Assembly (NCBI GenBank): GCA_964626565.1 | Contig: CAZVFX010000027.1 | Coordinates: 1 to 64,000 of the forward strand | DNA length: 64,000 bases | Reading direction: 5' to 3' | Source: CAZVFX01 sp964626565 | GTDB lineage: Bacteria; Myxococcota_A; UBA9042; CAIXZC01 | Shown here: positions 38,309-46,799 of the stretch, in pieces | How positions within the stretch are numbered: position 1 is the first letter of the stretch | Layout: each line of letters opens with the position of its first letter | Translations under genes and position numbers: made by a program | The notes under the pieces: generated by a model | Told to the model about the DNA's origin: nothing | Seen by the model: the letters and a program-made list of their open reading frames with translations, nothing else | Databases searched by the model: none

Positions 38309-39477
38309 GGGGCGCCCCCTGCCACGATGGCCGCAACCCCTTCCAGCGCCCTCTCGACATCTCCCTGCGTGGTAAAAAAGCCGGGCGAGAAACGAACGCT
38401 TCCTTCCTCGTAAGTGCCGATGGTTCGGTGTGCCGCAGGCGCGCAGTGCAATCCGGCCCGGGCCTGCACGCCGTGTTGCTCGTCCAGGGCAAGTCCCAGA
38501 TCCGATGGGCTCATTCCTGCGATGTTGAACGCCAGTGTAGCGGTCCGGCCTGCTGTCCGGGTTCCGCCGTAGAGGGTGACCCGATCCATCGCGGCCAGGC
38601 CGTCCAGCAGTCGTCGCATCAAACGGTCCTCGTGGGCCCTGATCTTGTCGACTCCGGTTTCGAGGACGAAGCGGACGCCGGCGAGAAGCCCCGCGAGGCC
38701 CACCGCGTTGGGCGTGCCGCTCTCGAATTTGTCCGGCGAAAACTCAGGTTGTACTTCCAGCTCGGAGCGGCTGCCCGTGCCTCCGGTCTTGAGCGGCTTC
38801 ACCTCGTTCACGTCGACGCGGCCGCCGAAAATCAGTCCCCCCGTCCCCTGTGGTCCCAGCAGTCCCTTGTGGCCGGTAAACGCCAGCAGGTCAACGCCCA
38901 TTTCCTCCATTTCGATGGGTACCGTACCGCCAGTTTGCGCCGCGTCCAGGAGCAGCAGCAGGTCACGCCGGCGGCAGATTTCCGCCACTTCAGTCACCGG
39001 CAGCAGACGGCCGGTGACGTTGGAGGCGTGGTTGAGCACCACCAGCTTGGTCCGGGGCCGGATGGCATCTTCAACCTCGGCCGGGTCCAACTCTCCGTCG
39101 GGAGAGCAATCCACGACGGTGAGGTCTGTCCCCTTTTTTTCCAGGGCGCGCAGCGGCCGCATCACCGAATTGTGTTCCATGCTGCTGGTAATTACGTGGT
39201 CTCCGGCTCCGAGCAGACCGTACAGAGCCTGGTTGATCCCGTCCGTGGCGTTGAGGCCGAATACCACTCTCAGCGGGTCGGGAGCTCCGAACAGCCTGGC
39301 GACTGCAGCCCGGGCACGGTACACGATCCTCCCTGAATCGATGGACAGGCTGTGACCGGACCTGCCCGGAGACGCACCCACTTCAGCCAGGAACCGGGTC
39401 ATGGCTTCAGCCACCGCCGGTGGTTTGGGCCAAGAAGTCGCTGAATTGTCCAGGTATATGGGCGACTGCTGAGGCAT
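38305..39477 (-). CDS. cysteine desulfurase / selenocysteine lyase (class V aminotransferase fold)
   Basis: The 390-residue PLP enzyme has NSVMRPLRALEKKG, FTGHKGLLGPQGTG with the PLP-binding Lys, and RAGLHCAPAAHRTIG with the catalytic Cys. It removes sulfur from cysteine or selenium from selenocysteine. The context (DUF3343 and YedF in the same operon, two selenoprotein candidates nearby) favours a selenium role. A repeat copy GGTCTGTCCCC lies within it at 39123. A GGGAG ribosome site precedes the ATG. Confidence 0.87.
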   Translation of the reverse strand: MPQQSPIYLDNSATSWPKPPAVAEAMTRFLAEVGASPGRSGHSLSIDSGRIVYRARAAVARLFGAPDPLRVVFGLNATDGINQALYGLLGAGDHVITSSMEHNSVMRPLRALEKKGTDLTVVDCSPDGELDPAEVEDAIRPRTKLVVLNHASNVTGRLLPVTEVAEICRRRDLLLLLDAAQTGGTVPIEMEEMGVDLLAFTGHKGLLGPQGTGGLIFGGRVDVNEVKPLKTGGTGSRSELEVQPEFSPDKFESGTPNAVGLAGLLAGVRFVLETGVDKIRAHEDRLMRRLLDGLAAMDRVTLYGGTRTAGRTATLAFNIAGMSPSDLGLALDEQHGVQARAGLHCAPAAHRTIGTYEEGSVRFSPGFFTTQGDVERALEGVAAIVAGGAP

Positions 39478-39553
39478 GTGTGTTGCGTCTCCCGTATTCG
39501 AAGAACCTATTCTACGCAGGCCCGCACGCCCCGTGTCAAGGGAATTCAGGCGG

Positions 39554-40525
39554 TCAGAAGTTCTGGATCAGGAACAGACTGAGGCCAGTGCCCACCTTCA
39601 CCTCATCCGCCCCCCCTTCTATCACCGGAACCGTAACGCTGACACCCCCGGTGGTGCGCCACACCTTATGAGCGAACAGAGAAACTCCCGCATTCCACAA
39701 CACCAACCGGGTATCGCTGCCGTCCAGTTCTTTGCCGTTGCGCGTCGCCTTCCCCAAGGGACTCAGAACGTCGAACCCGCTGTAGAGTGTGCCCCGTTGG
39801 GTGTACCAGAAGACCCATTTTGCCGACGCCGAGAGGGACAGTGAGTCTGCGGCATCGTATGCCACGCTGTTTTCACCTCCCCCAAACATGTAGGTCATGG
39901 CCAGGCTGGGGGTGATCTCGCCGATGCCCTGGGCGTAACTCATGCCGGCCCACCCGGTGTAGACACCCGCTCCGGGCTGGTAGTTGGGCGGCACCACCCA
40001 AGTGTGGTCTTTGATGTCCGCGCGTCCCACGGGAGCGGTGAATCCGGCGTAAACGCTAAGGTGGGGGTTCTTGATGAACTGCTCTTCGTCGAGCATGGAG
40101 ATGAGCGGCTTTCCGGTCACCGGGCAGGTGCCCTTCTTGATGGAAGGATTGAGCATCTCGAAGATGTCCCAGGATGCGGAAAAGGAGGGATCGGCCCAAC
40201 CGTCAGCGCTGACTTCACGGTCCGTCGGTTCGTACACTCCCGCATTCCATTCATGGGGCAAGAACCCGGTCACGGAAAGGTAGGGTGCCGGGAACACCTT
40301 CACACCAATGCCCGAGACCAGATAGAGGTTTTCACCCTCTTTTCGGGCCTGCGCTGAGGTCAGCAGCTTTCCGATGGCTCCATCGTAGCCGGTTGCGAAT
40401 TCAGGGACTCCACCCGTCCCCGAGCCTCCTGCGGAGGCTGCACCGCCTGCTCAGGCGCACCACCCTTTCTGGGGGAAAGCCAGGGCCAGGACTATAACCA
40501 TGGCCGCCGTGGTTGCAAATCTCAT
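39554..40525 (-). CDS. outer-membrane beta-barrel selenoprotein candidate (in-frame TGA at codon 25)
   Basis: From ATG 40525, behind a strong GAGGTGAG site, the frame reads MRFATTAAMVIVLALAF..., a signal peptide, to Cys23-Ala24 and then TGA at 40453-40451. After it the same frame continues open for 298 codons with a Gly/Ala-rich linker and a barrel-like protein, for example GAGVYTGWAGMSYAQGIGEI and KVGTGLSLFLIQNF. The total is 323 residues with selenocysteine as residue 25 in a CAU motif. A 7-bp hairpin follows. Alternatively a GTG start at 40303 gives 249 residues, but that version lacks a signal peptide. It is unclear whether the Sec lies just inside or outside the cleavage site. It lies 23 bases after a lipoprotein gene and 76 bases before the desulfurase gene. 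Confidence 0.65.
40423..40453 (-). promoter_or_regulatory. candidate SECIS element of the barrel selenoprotein gene
   Basis: Eleven bases after the TGA (40453-40451) lies AGCCTCC, a GCA loop and GGAGGCT (40439-40423). This is a perfect 7-bp G+C-rich stem with a three-base loop beginning with G. Loop position and size fit bacterial SECIS rules. G+C-rich DNA forms such hairpins readily, so support is moderate. Confidence 0.5.
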
Positions 40526-40548
40526 GGCAAACTCACCTCGAAGTTCAT

Positions 40549-41238
40549 CTACTTCAAAGTCATAGTGACCGTAACCGCAGTACCGTCCGGGGGCAACAGG
40601 TCCGGGTTGCCCTTGTAACGCCACACCTCTTCGTCCTCAGTGCCGTCCGCCTGGTGCAGCGCCAGGTTCGCGCTGGCGTTACTGGTTATGCCGGCCTTGC
40701 ACGAGAAAAGGCAGGCCGAGCAACCTGTTTCATCTGACGGATTGGTACCCTCGACACCAGAGTAGTTGCCGCCGAATTTCATTTCCAAACCAACGGGTTC
40801 ACCGCCGGCCAGGCTGTCGTCTTCAATGAACAGTTCGGCGAGGGAGTACTCCTTGTCCGCACCTTCCCAGTTGAATGTGAACTCCACCGTGCTGCCCTGA
40901 GTGAAGGTATCAGGCTCCGCGACGTTGTCGATGTTCACGTTGTCTCCGTCGGAACCCCCCAGGTGTGCCAGCGCCGCATAGGTCTCCGCAGGTTCGGCAT
41001 CGGTGATAAACATGGACTTGTCCGCGTTGGAACCGTTCTTGTAGACAATCAGGTGCCAGGTGCCTGCGAGCGCGACTTCCCGTTGCAAAGTCGTCTCAAT
41101 GACAATCGTCCCGGCGGCTTCGTCCACGGTCAGGTTCGGCCAGAGGTCCTTTGCGGCCGATTCGTCATCTCCACCGCAGGAAAGCCAGGCCAGCGAACTG
41201 GCCAGTACAAGAAGAACAACAACTCTAGAGCTTCTCAT
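40549..41238 (-). CDS. YdjY-like domain lipoprotein
   Basis: The 229-residue protein has a lipoprotein signal ending at Cys21 (LAWLSC). Two beta-rich segments follow. The C-terminal part has GLEMKFGGNY, TGCSACLFSCKAG and SNASA, which resembles the YdjY domain; YdjY-like proteins are ferredoxin-like in annotation. The YdjY name is a moderate call. It lies 23 bases before the barrel gene, so the lipoprotein and barrel are likely a cell-envelope pair. In E. coli, ydjY sits between two VTT-domain genes. Here a VTT-domain protein is encoded at 51712-53517. Confidence 0.6.
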   Translation of the reverse strand: MRSSRVVVLLVLASSLAWLSCGGDDESAAKDLWPNLTVDEAAGTIVIETTLQREVALAGTWHLIVYKNGSNADKSMFITDAEPAETYAALAHLGGSDGDNVNIDNVAEPDTFTQGSTVEFTFNWEGADKEYSLAELFIEDDSLAGGEPVGLEMKFGGNYSGVEGTNPSDETGCSACLFSCKAGITSNASANLALHQADGTEDEEVWRYKGNPDLLPPDGTAVTVTMTLK

Positions 41239-41390
41239 TTGTCCCACCTCACGTCGTGCGGCTCGGAGCGGAGACCGGGCCAGTGTTGTCATCTGTTTCA
41301 TTCTATTTAGGCAGGCCCTATCAGTCCAACTGGATATTCCGATGCGGCCCGTTTGTTGGCGCGGACGACCCTATCTCGAGAACTTCACGG

Positions 41391-41419
41391 CTGGAACCGC
41401 TGACCTTGTGTGCTATACT
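41391..41419 (+). promoter_or_regulatory. promoter of the first radical SAM-selB operon
   Basis: CTGGAA (41391-41396) and TATACT (41414-41419) are 17 bases apart, with TGTGC before the -10 box. The same arrangement, CTGG...CTG...TGTG.TATA.T, occurs before the second radical SAM gene at 45071-45099. Confidence 0.45.
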
Positions 41420-41472
41420 TAGCGGTGATGCACTGCCGGGCCCGGGCCCGGGCTGCAGAAGCCGGAGCGAAG

Positions 41473-43125
41473 ATGCGAGTGTTGCTGGTTGAGCCGCCGC
41501 CCAACCCCCATTGGATGCTGTATCCACACACGCCGTGGGTGGGAGTCTGGATGCCAAACACGGGTTTGGTGCGGGTCGCCACCGCCTGCCATCACGCCGG
41601 ACACGAGGTGAAGGTAGCGGAGGTTTGGGCTCAGCGTCTCACCACGGCCAAGCTGCGCCGTATTATCGAGGAGTTCAAGCCGGACGTGGTGGGCAGCACT
41701 GCCATCACCACCACCCTCTACTCGGCCATGTCGTTCCTGAAGTTCGCCAAGCAGGTAAGGCCGGAGGCCGTCACGATTATCGGGGGCGTGCATCCTACTC
41801 TTTCTCCTCTGGAGACGCTGGCGTCCTGCCCGGAGATCGACTATGCGGTCTTGGGGGAGGGGGAGGAGACGGTGGTGGATTTGCTGAGCCACCTGGAAGC
41901 GTCGGCCGATCGTTCGGGTGACAACAGGATTCAGGGTATCGGATACCTTCGAAACGGAGAATTCGTCAAGACCGAAAATCGTCCGCTGATCCAGAATCTG
42001 GACGATCTTCCCATGCCGGAACACAGCCTGTTTTCAGTGGGCAGCCGCCGTTACCGGTTTCCCGCGATCGGGCCCCTCTTTCTGCGTTCCCCGGCGTGGG
42101 GTGTTGAGTACACCCGAGGCTGTGAGTTCGACTGCAAGTTCTGCGTCAAGCCCAAGCTGTGGCGGCTGACGCTGCGTTACCGGTCGGAACAAAATGTTGT
42201 GGATGAGTTGGAAGTTCTCACTAAGAAGTATGGCATCATTTCGGGGCAACTTTTCGCCAACGACATTTTCGCCCGCCGTGAGCGGTTGGAAGAGCTGATT
42301 GTGGAAATGGAGAAGCGGCGCCTGGACTATAATTTCGTTACTTTCGGACGCGCCGACACGGTTGCGAAGAACAAGGATCTGTTGCCTCGGCTGGTGAAGG
42401 CTGGCCTGGTGATGTTGTGGGTGGGCGTCGAGTCGCTGGAACAGAAGATCCTGGACCATGTAGCCAAGGGCACCACGGCCGACGCTAACAAGGAGGCGCT
42501 GGTGGCGTGCGAAGAGGCGGGAATTCCGGTGCTGGGTCCGAACTACATGTTTGGGTTCCCCCAACACACCGTGGACTCGATCCGCGCCCAGGGCGCCGAG
42601 GCGTTGGCAACCATTCCCAGGTTCAGCCCGGGGTTGCCCGCGTTTATCCCGACCCCCGGGACCCCCATGTACTTTGAGGTTGCTCGAAAAGGGCTCATCG
42701 AGACCTTCGACTATGCTCGCTGGGATGTCGGCGGCGCGGTGTGTAGAACGGACCACATGTCCCGTCAGGAGGTGGATCGCGAATCCCGCCGGTTCGGTAT
42801 GCGAGCGCTGCTGAGGCCCAGCTTCTTCGTCGGCCAGCTTCGTACTCGGCGTCTCCACGGTCTTCTGCAGGCTTTCCTGAGCTTTTCCATATTGTTCAAC
42901 ATGGCAGTGAAGGGTGCCTGGCTGCGGGGGGCATGGCTGGTGCGCAAGGTCGCGGGCTGGTTCGGAGCGGGAGATGATTTGCAGCAGTTGTGGAGTGAAG
43001 CGAGGGCGGACACTATCGAATACGCCAGGACCTACGCGGAAAAGGTCGCTCGCTCGGCCCCTTCCGAGGATGCTCTGGAACGTTGCAAGGACCCACCGGG
43101 AAGGGGCGCTGCCCCCTGCCCTTGA
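41473..43125 (+). CDS. cobalamin-type radical SAM protein (BchE-like), copy 1
   Basis: The 550-residue protein has an N-terminal B12-binding-like domain (MRVLLVEPPPNPHWMLYP at the start, then TAITTTLYSAMSF). A radical SAM core follows with GCEFDCKFCVKPK (C-x3-C-x2-C) and GVESLEQKILDHVAKG. The C-terminal part is basic and hydrophobic. BchE-like enzymes methylate or close rings using cobalamin and SAM. It ends 7 bases before selB. It is strongly similar to copy 2 at 45153-46799, flanking selB, so a duplication is likely. The DxHxxG cobalamin motif is not obvious. Confidence 0.8.
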   Translation: MRVLLVEPPPNPHWMLYPHTPWVGVWMPNTGLVRVATACHHAGHEVKVAEVWAQRLTTAKLRRIIEEFKPDVVGSTAITTTLYSAMSFLKFAKQVRPEAVTIIGGVHPTLSPLETLASCPEIDYAVLGEGEETVVDLLSHLEASADRSGDNRIQGIGYLRNGEFVKTENRPLIQNLDDLPMPEHSLFSVGSRRYRFPAIGPLFLRSPAWGVEYTRGCEFDCKFCVKPKLWRLTLRYRSEQNVVDELEVLTKKYGIISGQLFANDIFARRERLEELIVEMEKRRLDYNFVTFGRADTVAKNKDLLPRLVKAGLVMLWVGVESLEQKILDHVAKGTTADANKEALVACEEAGIPVLGPNYMFGFPQHTVDSIRAQGAEALATIPRFSPGLPAFIPTPGTPMYFEVARKGLIETFDYARWDVGGAVCRTDHMSRQEVDRESRRFGMRALLRPSFFVGQLRTRRLHGLLQAFLSFSILFNMAVKGAWLRGAWLVRKVAGWFGAGDDLQQLWSEARADTIEYARTYAEKVARSAPSEDALERCKDPPGRGAAPCP

Positions 43126-43132
43126 GGGAGCA

Positions 43133-45052
43133 ATGATCAACGTCACCATTGGTACTGCGGGCCACGTGGACCACGGCAAGACTGAGTTGGTGAAGCTGCT
43201 CACAGGCTGCGACACCGACCGCCTGCCGGAGGAAAAGGCGCGGGGCATGTCCATCGACCTGGGTTTTGCACTGTGTAATCTTCCGGGTCGGCACCGGGTG
43301 GGCATTGTGGATGTTCCGGGGCATGAACGTTTTCTGCACAACATGGTGGCCGGCGCGGCGGGAATCGATGCGGTGCTGCTGGTGGTTGCTGCAGACGACG
43401 GCGTCATGCCGCAAACCATTGAGCATCTGCAGATCCTGACCCTCCTTGGTACGACCAGGGGCCTGGTGGCTGTGACCAAGGTAGACCTGGTCTCCGGGCA
43501 AAGGCGGGCGGAAGTTTGCGCCCAGGTGCGTGACTTGTTGGCGGACTCCCCCCTTGCCGGCGCTTCGGTGGTGGAGGTCTCGGCGCGTACCGGTGAGGGG
43601 TTCGAGGGTTTTTACGAAGCGTTTTCAGCGATGGTATTGGCGGTGCCCAAGCGTCTGGTTTCGGGGGTGTTTCGGGTGCATATTGAGCGTACGTTCACGG
43701 TGAAGGGGCGAGGGGTAGTGGCGACTGGCATTCCCCGTTCCGGTGCGGTTCGGCCCGGGGACAGGGTGGTGCTGTTGCCGGGAGGGGAGGAGAAACGCAT
43801 CCGCGGGGTCCAGGTGTTTGGCCGGGACGTGGAGGTCGGCCGCGCGGGTGAGTGTGTCGCCCTTAACGTGGCCGGCCTTGGCAGCAAGGAAGCGGGTAGG
43901 GGGATGGCGCTGGCCGCGCCCGGGTATTACTCATCCGCCGAGTGCGTGAACTTCCGTCTGAACCTGTTGGAAGGCGTGCAATCGCGGATCGTCAACCGGA
44001 TGGAGGTGAGGTTTTTCGTCGGAACCTCTGCGACTCCGGGGCGGCTGTTGCTGCCATCCACCCTTCCCGCCGCGGGGGAGCCTCTCTACGCACAGGTCCA
44101 GCTTGACTCAGACGTGGTGGCGGCACCGGGGGATTTCTGCCTGGTGCGCGGCCTGAGCCCGGTGATGACCGTCGGCGGCGGTAGGGTGGTCTCCATGGGC
44201 CATCGCCGGCTTCGCCGTTTGAGGGAGTCCTTTGTGAGCGGTTGCCGCCTGGCGGAGGAAGCCCTCGCTTCTCCCGCCGCATCCATGACCCATATTTTGG
44301 CCGGCCGCGGGCTCTCACCCGCTGGGTCTGCAGAACTCGGACGGTGCGCACTTGTTCCCGAAGGCGACGCTCGCAAGATTCTGGCTGAGATGGTGGCATC
44401 AGGAGCTGCAGAACAGGTGGGTCAGGGTTATCTCCTCTCCCGCCTGGTGCGTGACTTCGAACGCGAACTGCTAGCTCGGCTCACTAAGCTCCACGCCCGA
44501 CACCCGATCGTTCACGAATTCCGGTTAGCCGACCTTGCCGAGCACCTGACTGACGAACAGCCGGTAGCCGAAGCTGCCCTTGAGCGGCTTGTCGCAGAGG
44601 GCGCAATGGAAAAGTCGGGAGACGGATTCCGCCTCCCCGGAAGAGAGCCTCAACTGAGTCCCAAGCAAACAGAACTGGCAGCCTCTATCATCAACTTATG
44701 CCGGGAGGTGCCCTTTCGCCCACCCCCGGTAGCGAAGATTCGGGAAAGGACGGGCATGGAGGCGGATTTGATCGACCCGGTTGTGGATTATCTGGTCCGG
44801 GAAGGGGACCTGGTCCGCATTTCGGACGCGATAGTCATGCCCCGGGAATCCCTCGACCAGGCCGAGCAAGTTCTGCGTTCCTATCTCGACGAGCACAGCT
44901 CGATCCAGTCCGCAACGTTCAAGGATCTGCTGGACACAAACCGCCGGTATTCATTCGCCATTCTTGAGTATTGGGACGCCAGGGGGTTGACTCGGCGGGA
45001 AGGAAATCGCAGGTTTCTGTTGGACGCGTGCGGCCCGGGGCCAGTGGATTGA
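43133..45052 (+). CDS. selB: SelB, selenocysteine-specific elongation factor
   Basis: The 639-residue protein has the EF-Tu-like GTPase start MINVTIGTAGHVDHGKTEL, DVPGHERFLHNMVAGAAGID and TKVDLV. Beta-barrel domains follow, and then the C-terminal winged-helix repeats that grip SECIS RNA (LAERLVAEGAMEKSGDG-like and ATFKDLLDTNRRYS). SelB delivers selenocysteinyl-tRNA to UGA codons with a SECIS hairpin. Its presence shows that this organism reads UGA as selenocysteine at chosen sites. The start has a GAGGGAG site overlapping the upstream stop. selA, selC and selD were not found here. Confidence 0.95.
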   Translation: MINVTIGTAGHVDHGKTELVKLLTGCDTDRLPEEKARGMSIDLGFALCNLPGRHRVGIVDVPGHERFLHNMVAGAAGIDAVLLVVAADDGVMPQTIEHLQILTLLGTTRGLVAVTKVDLVSGQRRAEVCAQVRDLLADSPLAGASVVEVSARTGEGFEGFYEAFSAMVLAVPKRLVSGVFRVHIERTFTVKGRGVVATGIPRSGAVRPGDRVVLLPGGEEKRIRGVQVFGRDVEVGRAGECVALNVAGLGSKEAGRGMALAAPGYYSSAECVNFRLNLLEGVQSRIVNRMEVRFFVGTSATPGRLLLPSTLPAAGEPLYAQVQLDSDVVAAPGDFCLVRGLSPVMTVGGGRVVSMGHRRLRRLRESFVSGCRLAEEALASPAASMTHILAGRGLSPAGSAELGRCALVPEGDARKILAEMVASGAAEQVGQGYLLSRLVRDFERELLARLTKLHARHPIVHEFRLADLAEHLTDEQPVAEAALERLVAEGAMEKSGDGFRLPGREPQLSPKQTELAASIINLCREVPFRPPPVAKIRERTGMEADLIDPVVDYLVREGDLVRISDAIVMPRESLDQAEQVLRSYLDEHSSIQSATFKDLLDTNRRYSFAILEYWDARGLTRREGNRRFLLDACGPGPVD

Positions 45053-45070
45053 TGCTTACGAGAGCTACGG

Positions 45071-45099
45071 CTGGTGCGTCTGCTCGAATGTGATATAAT
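45071..45099 (+). promoter_or_regulatory. promoter of the second radical SAM-U32 operon
   Basis: CTGGTG (45071-45076) and a perfect TATAAT (45094-45099) are 17 bases apart, with TGTGA just upstream of the -10 box. The spacing and flanks match the promoter of copy 1 at 41391-41419. Confidence 0.5.
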
Positions 45100-45152
45100 G
45101 CCCCCTACCGGCGGCCCGGCCCGGCGTCGTTGCAGCTGATGGTGGAGTTACG

Positions 45153-46799
45153 ATGCGAGTCCTGCTGGTAGAACCCCCGCCCAATCCGAACTGGATGCTC
45201 TATCCGCATACCCCCTGGATAGGTGTTTGGATGCCCAACACCGGTCTGGTTCGAATCGCGACCGCGTGTCATGCCGCGGGGCACGAAGTACGGGTGGCGG
45301 AAATGTGGGCCCAGCGTCTCGACGGGGCGAAGCTCAAGAAGATCATCGAAGAGTTTGAACCCGATGTGGTGGGGGCCACCGCGATCACCGCGACCCTCTA
45401 TTCAGCCATGTCCTTCCTCAAATTCGCGAAGCAGGTGAGGCCGTCCGTCACCACCGTCATCGGCGGAGTGCACCCGACCTTGTCTCCCCGGGAAACCCTG
45501 GTTTCCTGTCCCGAAGCGGACTACGCGGTGCTCGGAGAGGGAGAGGACACGGTGGTGGAATTCCTCCACGCCCTGGAAAACGGCTGGGGTCATGACAGGA
45601 TGGCGACGATTCAGGGCCTGGGATTCCTGGATGACCGGAAGTTCGTCAAGACCGAAAATCGCCCCCTGATTAAGAATCTCGACGACCTGCCCATGGCCGA
45701 AGTGGGGCTGTTTTCCATCGGCAGCCGGCGTTACCGTTTTCCCAACGTGGGCCCTCTTCGACTGCGCTCTCCTGCCTGGGGGGTCGAGTACACCCGGGGC
45801 TGCGAGTTCGACTGCAAGTTCTGCGTCAAGCCGAAGCTATGGCGCATGACGCTGCGCTATCGTTCCGAAGAGAAAGTAGTGGACGAACTCGAGCTGCTCA
45901 CCAAAAAGCACGGCGTTGTGTCGGGCCAGCTTTTTGCCAACGATATTTTCGCCAAGCGGGAGCGCGTCGAGAACCTGATCATTGAGATGGAAAAGCGTCA
46001 AATTCGTTACAACTTCGTCACCTTTGGCAGGGCCGATACCGTGGTTGCCAACAAAGACCTCCTGAAGCGCCTGGCCAAGATCGGCCTGGTCATGTTCTGG
46101 GTCGGCGTGGAGTCTCTCGACCAGGAGATCCTGGATCACGTAGCCAAAGGTACGACCACCGCACTTAACCGGGAAGCCATGGCCGCGTGCGAGGAGGCGG
46201 GCATTCCGGTAGTGGGCCCCTTCTACATGTTTGGTTTTCCTCAGCACACCGTCCAGTCGGTCCGGACCCAGCGCTCCGAAGCGTTGAAGGTGAGCGGCCG
46301 GTTCAGCCCCGGACTGCCCGCGTTTATCCCTACTCCGGGCACTCCCATGTATTTCGAGGTGGCTCGAAAAGGGTTGATCGAGATGTTTGACTACTCCCGG
46401 TGGGATGTTGGTGGTGCGGTAGCCAGGACTGAGCACATGACCAGGGATGAAGTCAATCGCGAGTCGCGGAAGTTTGGCCTTGCGTCAGTGTTTCGGCCGA
46501 GCTTTATTATCGGCCAGTTGCGTAACGGCACTGTCCACGGTGTGCTACAGGCGTTCCTGGGGCCTTCCATCATGATAAACATGCTGGTTAAGAAGTTTGT
46601 CGGCCTGAAGAATCGCCTGGTGAGGTTTGTGAAAAGAGTGTTGTTCGGCCCCGACGAGTTGGAGGCTCAGTGGGAGGCCGCTCGCATCGCAACCATCGAA
46701 TATGCGACAGACAGAGCCAAGCGCATTGCCAGCGGCGACCTGCGTGACGAACAGCCTTCCGACAGCACCGAGAGCCAGGTGGGGGAGAGCGGACCGTGA
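45153..46799 (+). CDS. cobalamin-type radical SAM protein (BchE-like), copy 2
   Basis: The 548-residue protein aligns with copy 1 along its whole length (MRVLLVEPPPNPNWMLYP; GCEFDCKFCVKPK; GVESLDQEILDHVAKG). Differences are scattered, so this is an older paralog rather than a recent exact copy. Its stop overlaps the GTG start of the U32 gene by four bases, so the two are translationally coupled. That direct coupling of a radical SAM and a U32 protein suggests consecutive steps on one molecule. Confidence 0.82.
   Translation: MRVLLVEPPPNPNWMLYPHTPWIGVWMPNTGLVRIATACHAAGHEVRVAEMWAQRLDGAKLKKIIEEFEPDVVGATAITATLYSAMSFLKFAKQVRPSVTTVIGGVHPTLSPRETLVSCPEADYAVLGEGEDTVVEFLHALENGWGHDRMATIQGLGFLDDRKFVKTENRPLIKNLDDLPMAEVGLFSIGSRRYRFPNVGPLRLRSPAWGVEYTRGCEFDCKFCVKPKLWRMTLRYRSEEKVVDELELLTKKHGVVSGQLFANDIFAKRERVENLIIEMEKRQIRYNFVTFGRADTVVANKDLLKRLAKIGLVMFWVGVESLDQEILDHVAKGTTTALNREAMAACEEAGIPVVGPFYMFGFPQHTVQSVRTQRSEALKVSGRFSPGLPAFIPTPGTPMYFEVARKGLIEMFDYSRWDVGGAVARTEHMTRDEVNRESRKFGLASVFRPSFIIGQLRNGTVHGVLQAFLGPSIMINMLVKKFVGLKNRLVRFVKRVLFGPDELEAQWEAARIATIEYATDRAKRIASGDLRDEQPSDSTESQVGESGP

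Noticed and set aside
39554..40303. Barrel gene starting at GTG 40303
   Set aside because: This would give an outer-membrane barrel without a signal peptide, while an in-frame signal peptide with a strong ribosome site lies just upstream of the TGA.
43133..45153. A selenocysteine tRNA gene near selB
   Set aside because: I looked at the gaps around selB and elsewhere and saw no tRNA-like cloverleaf with a TCA anticodon.
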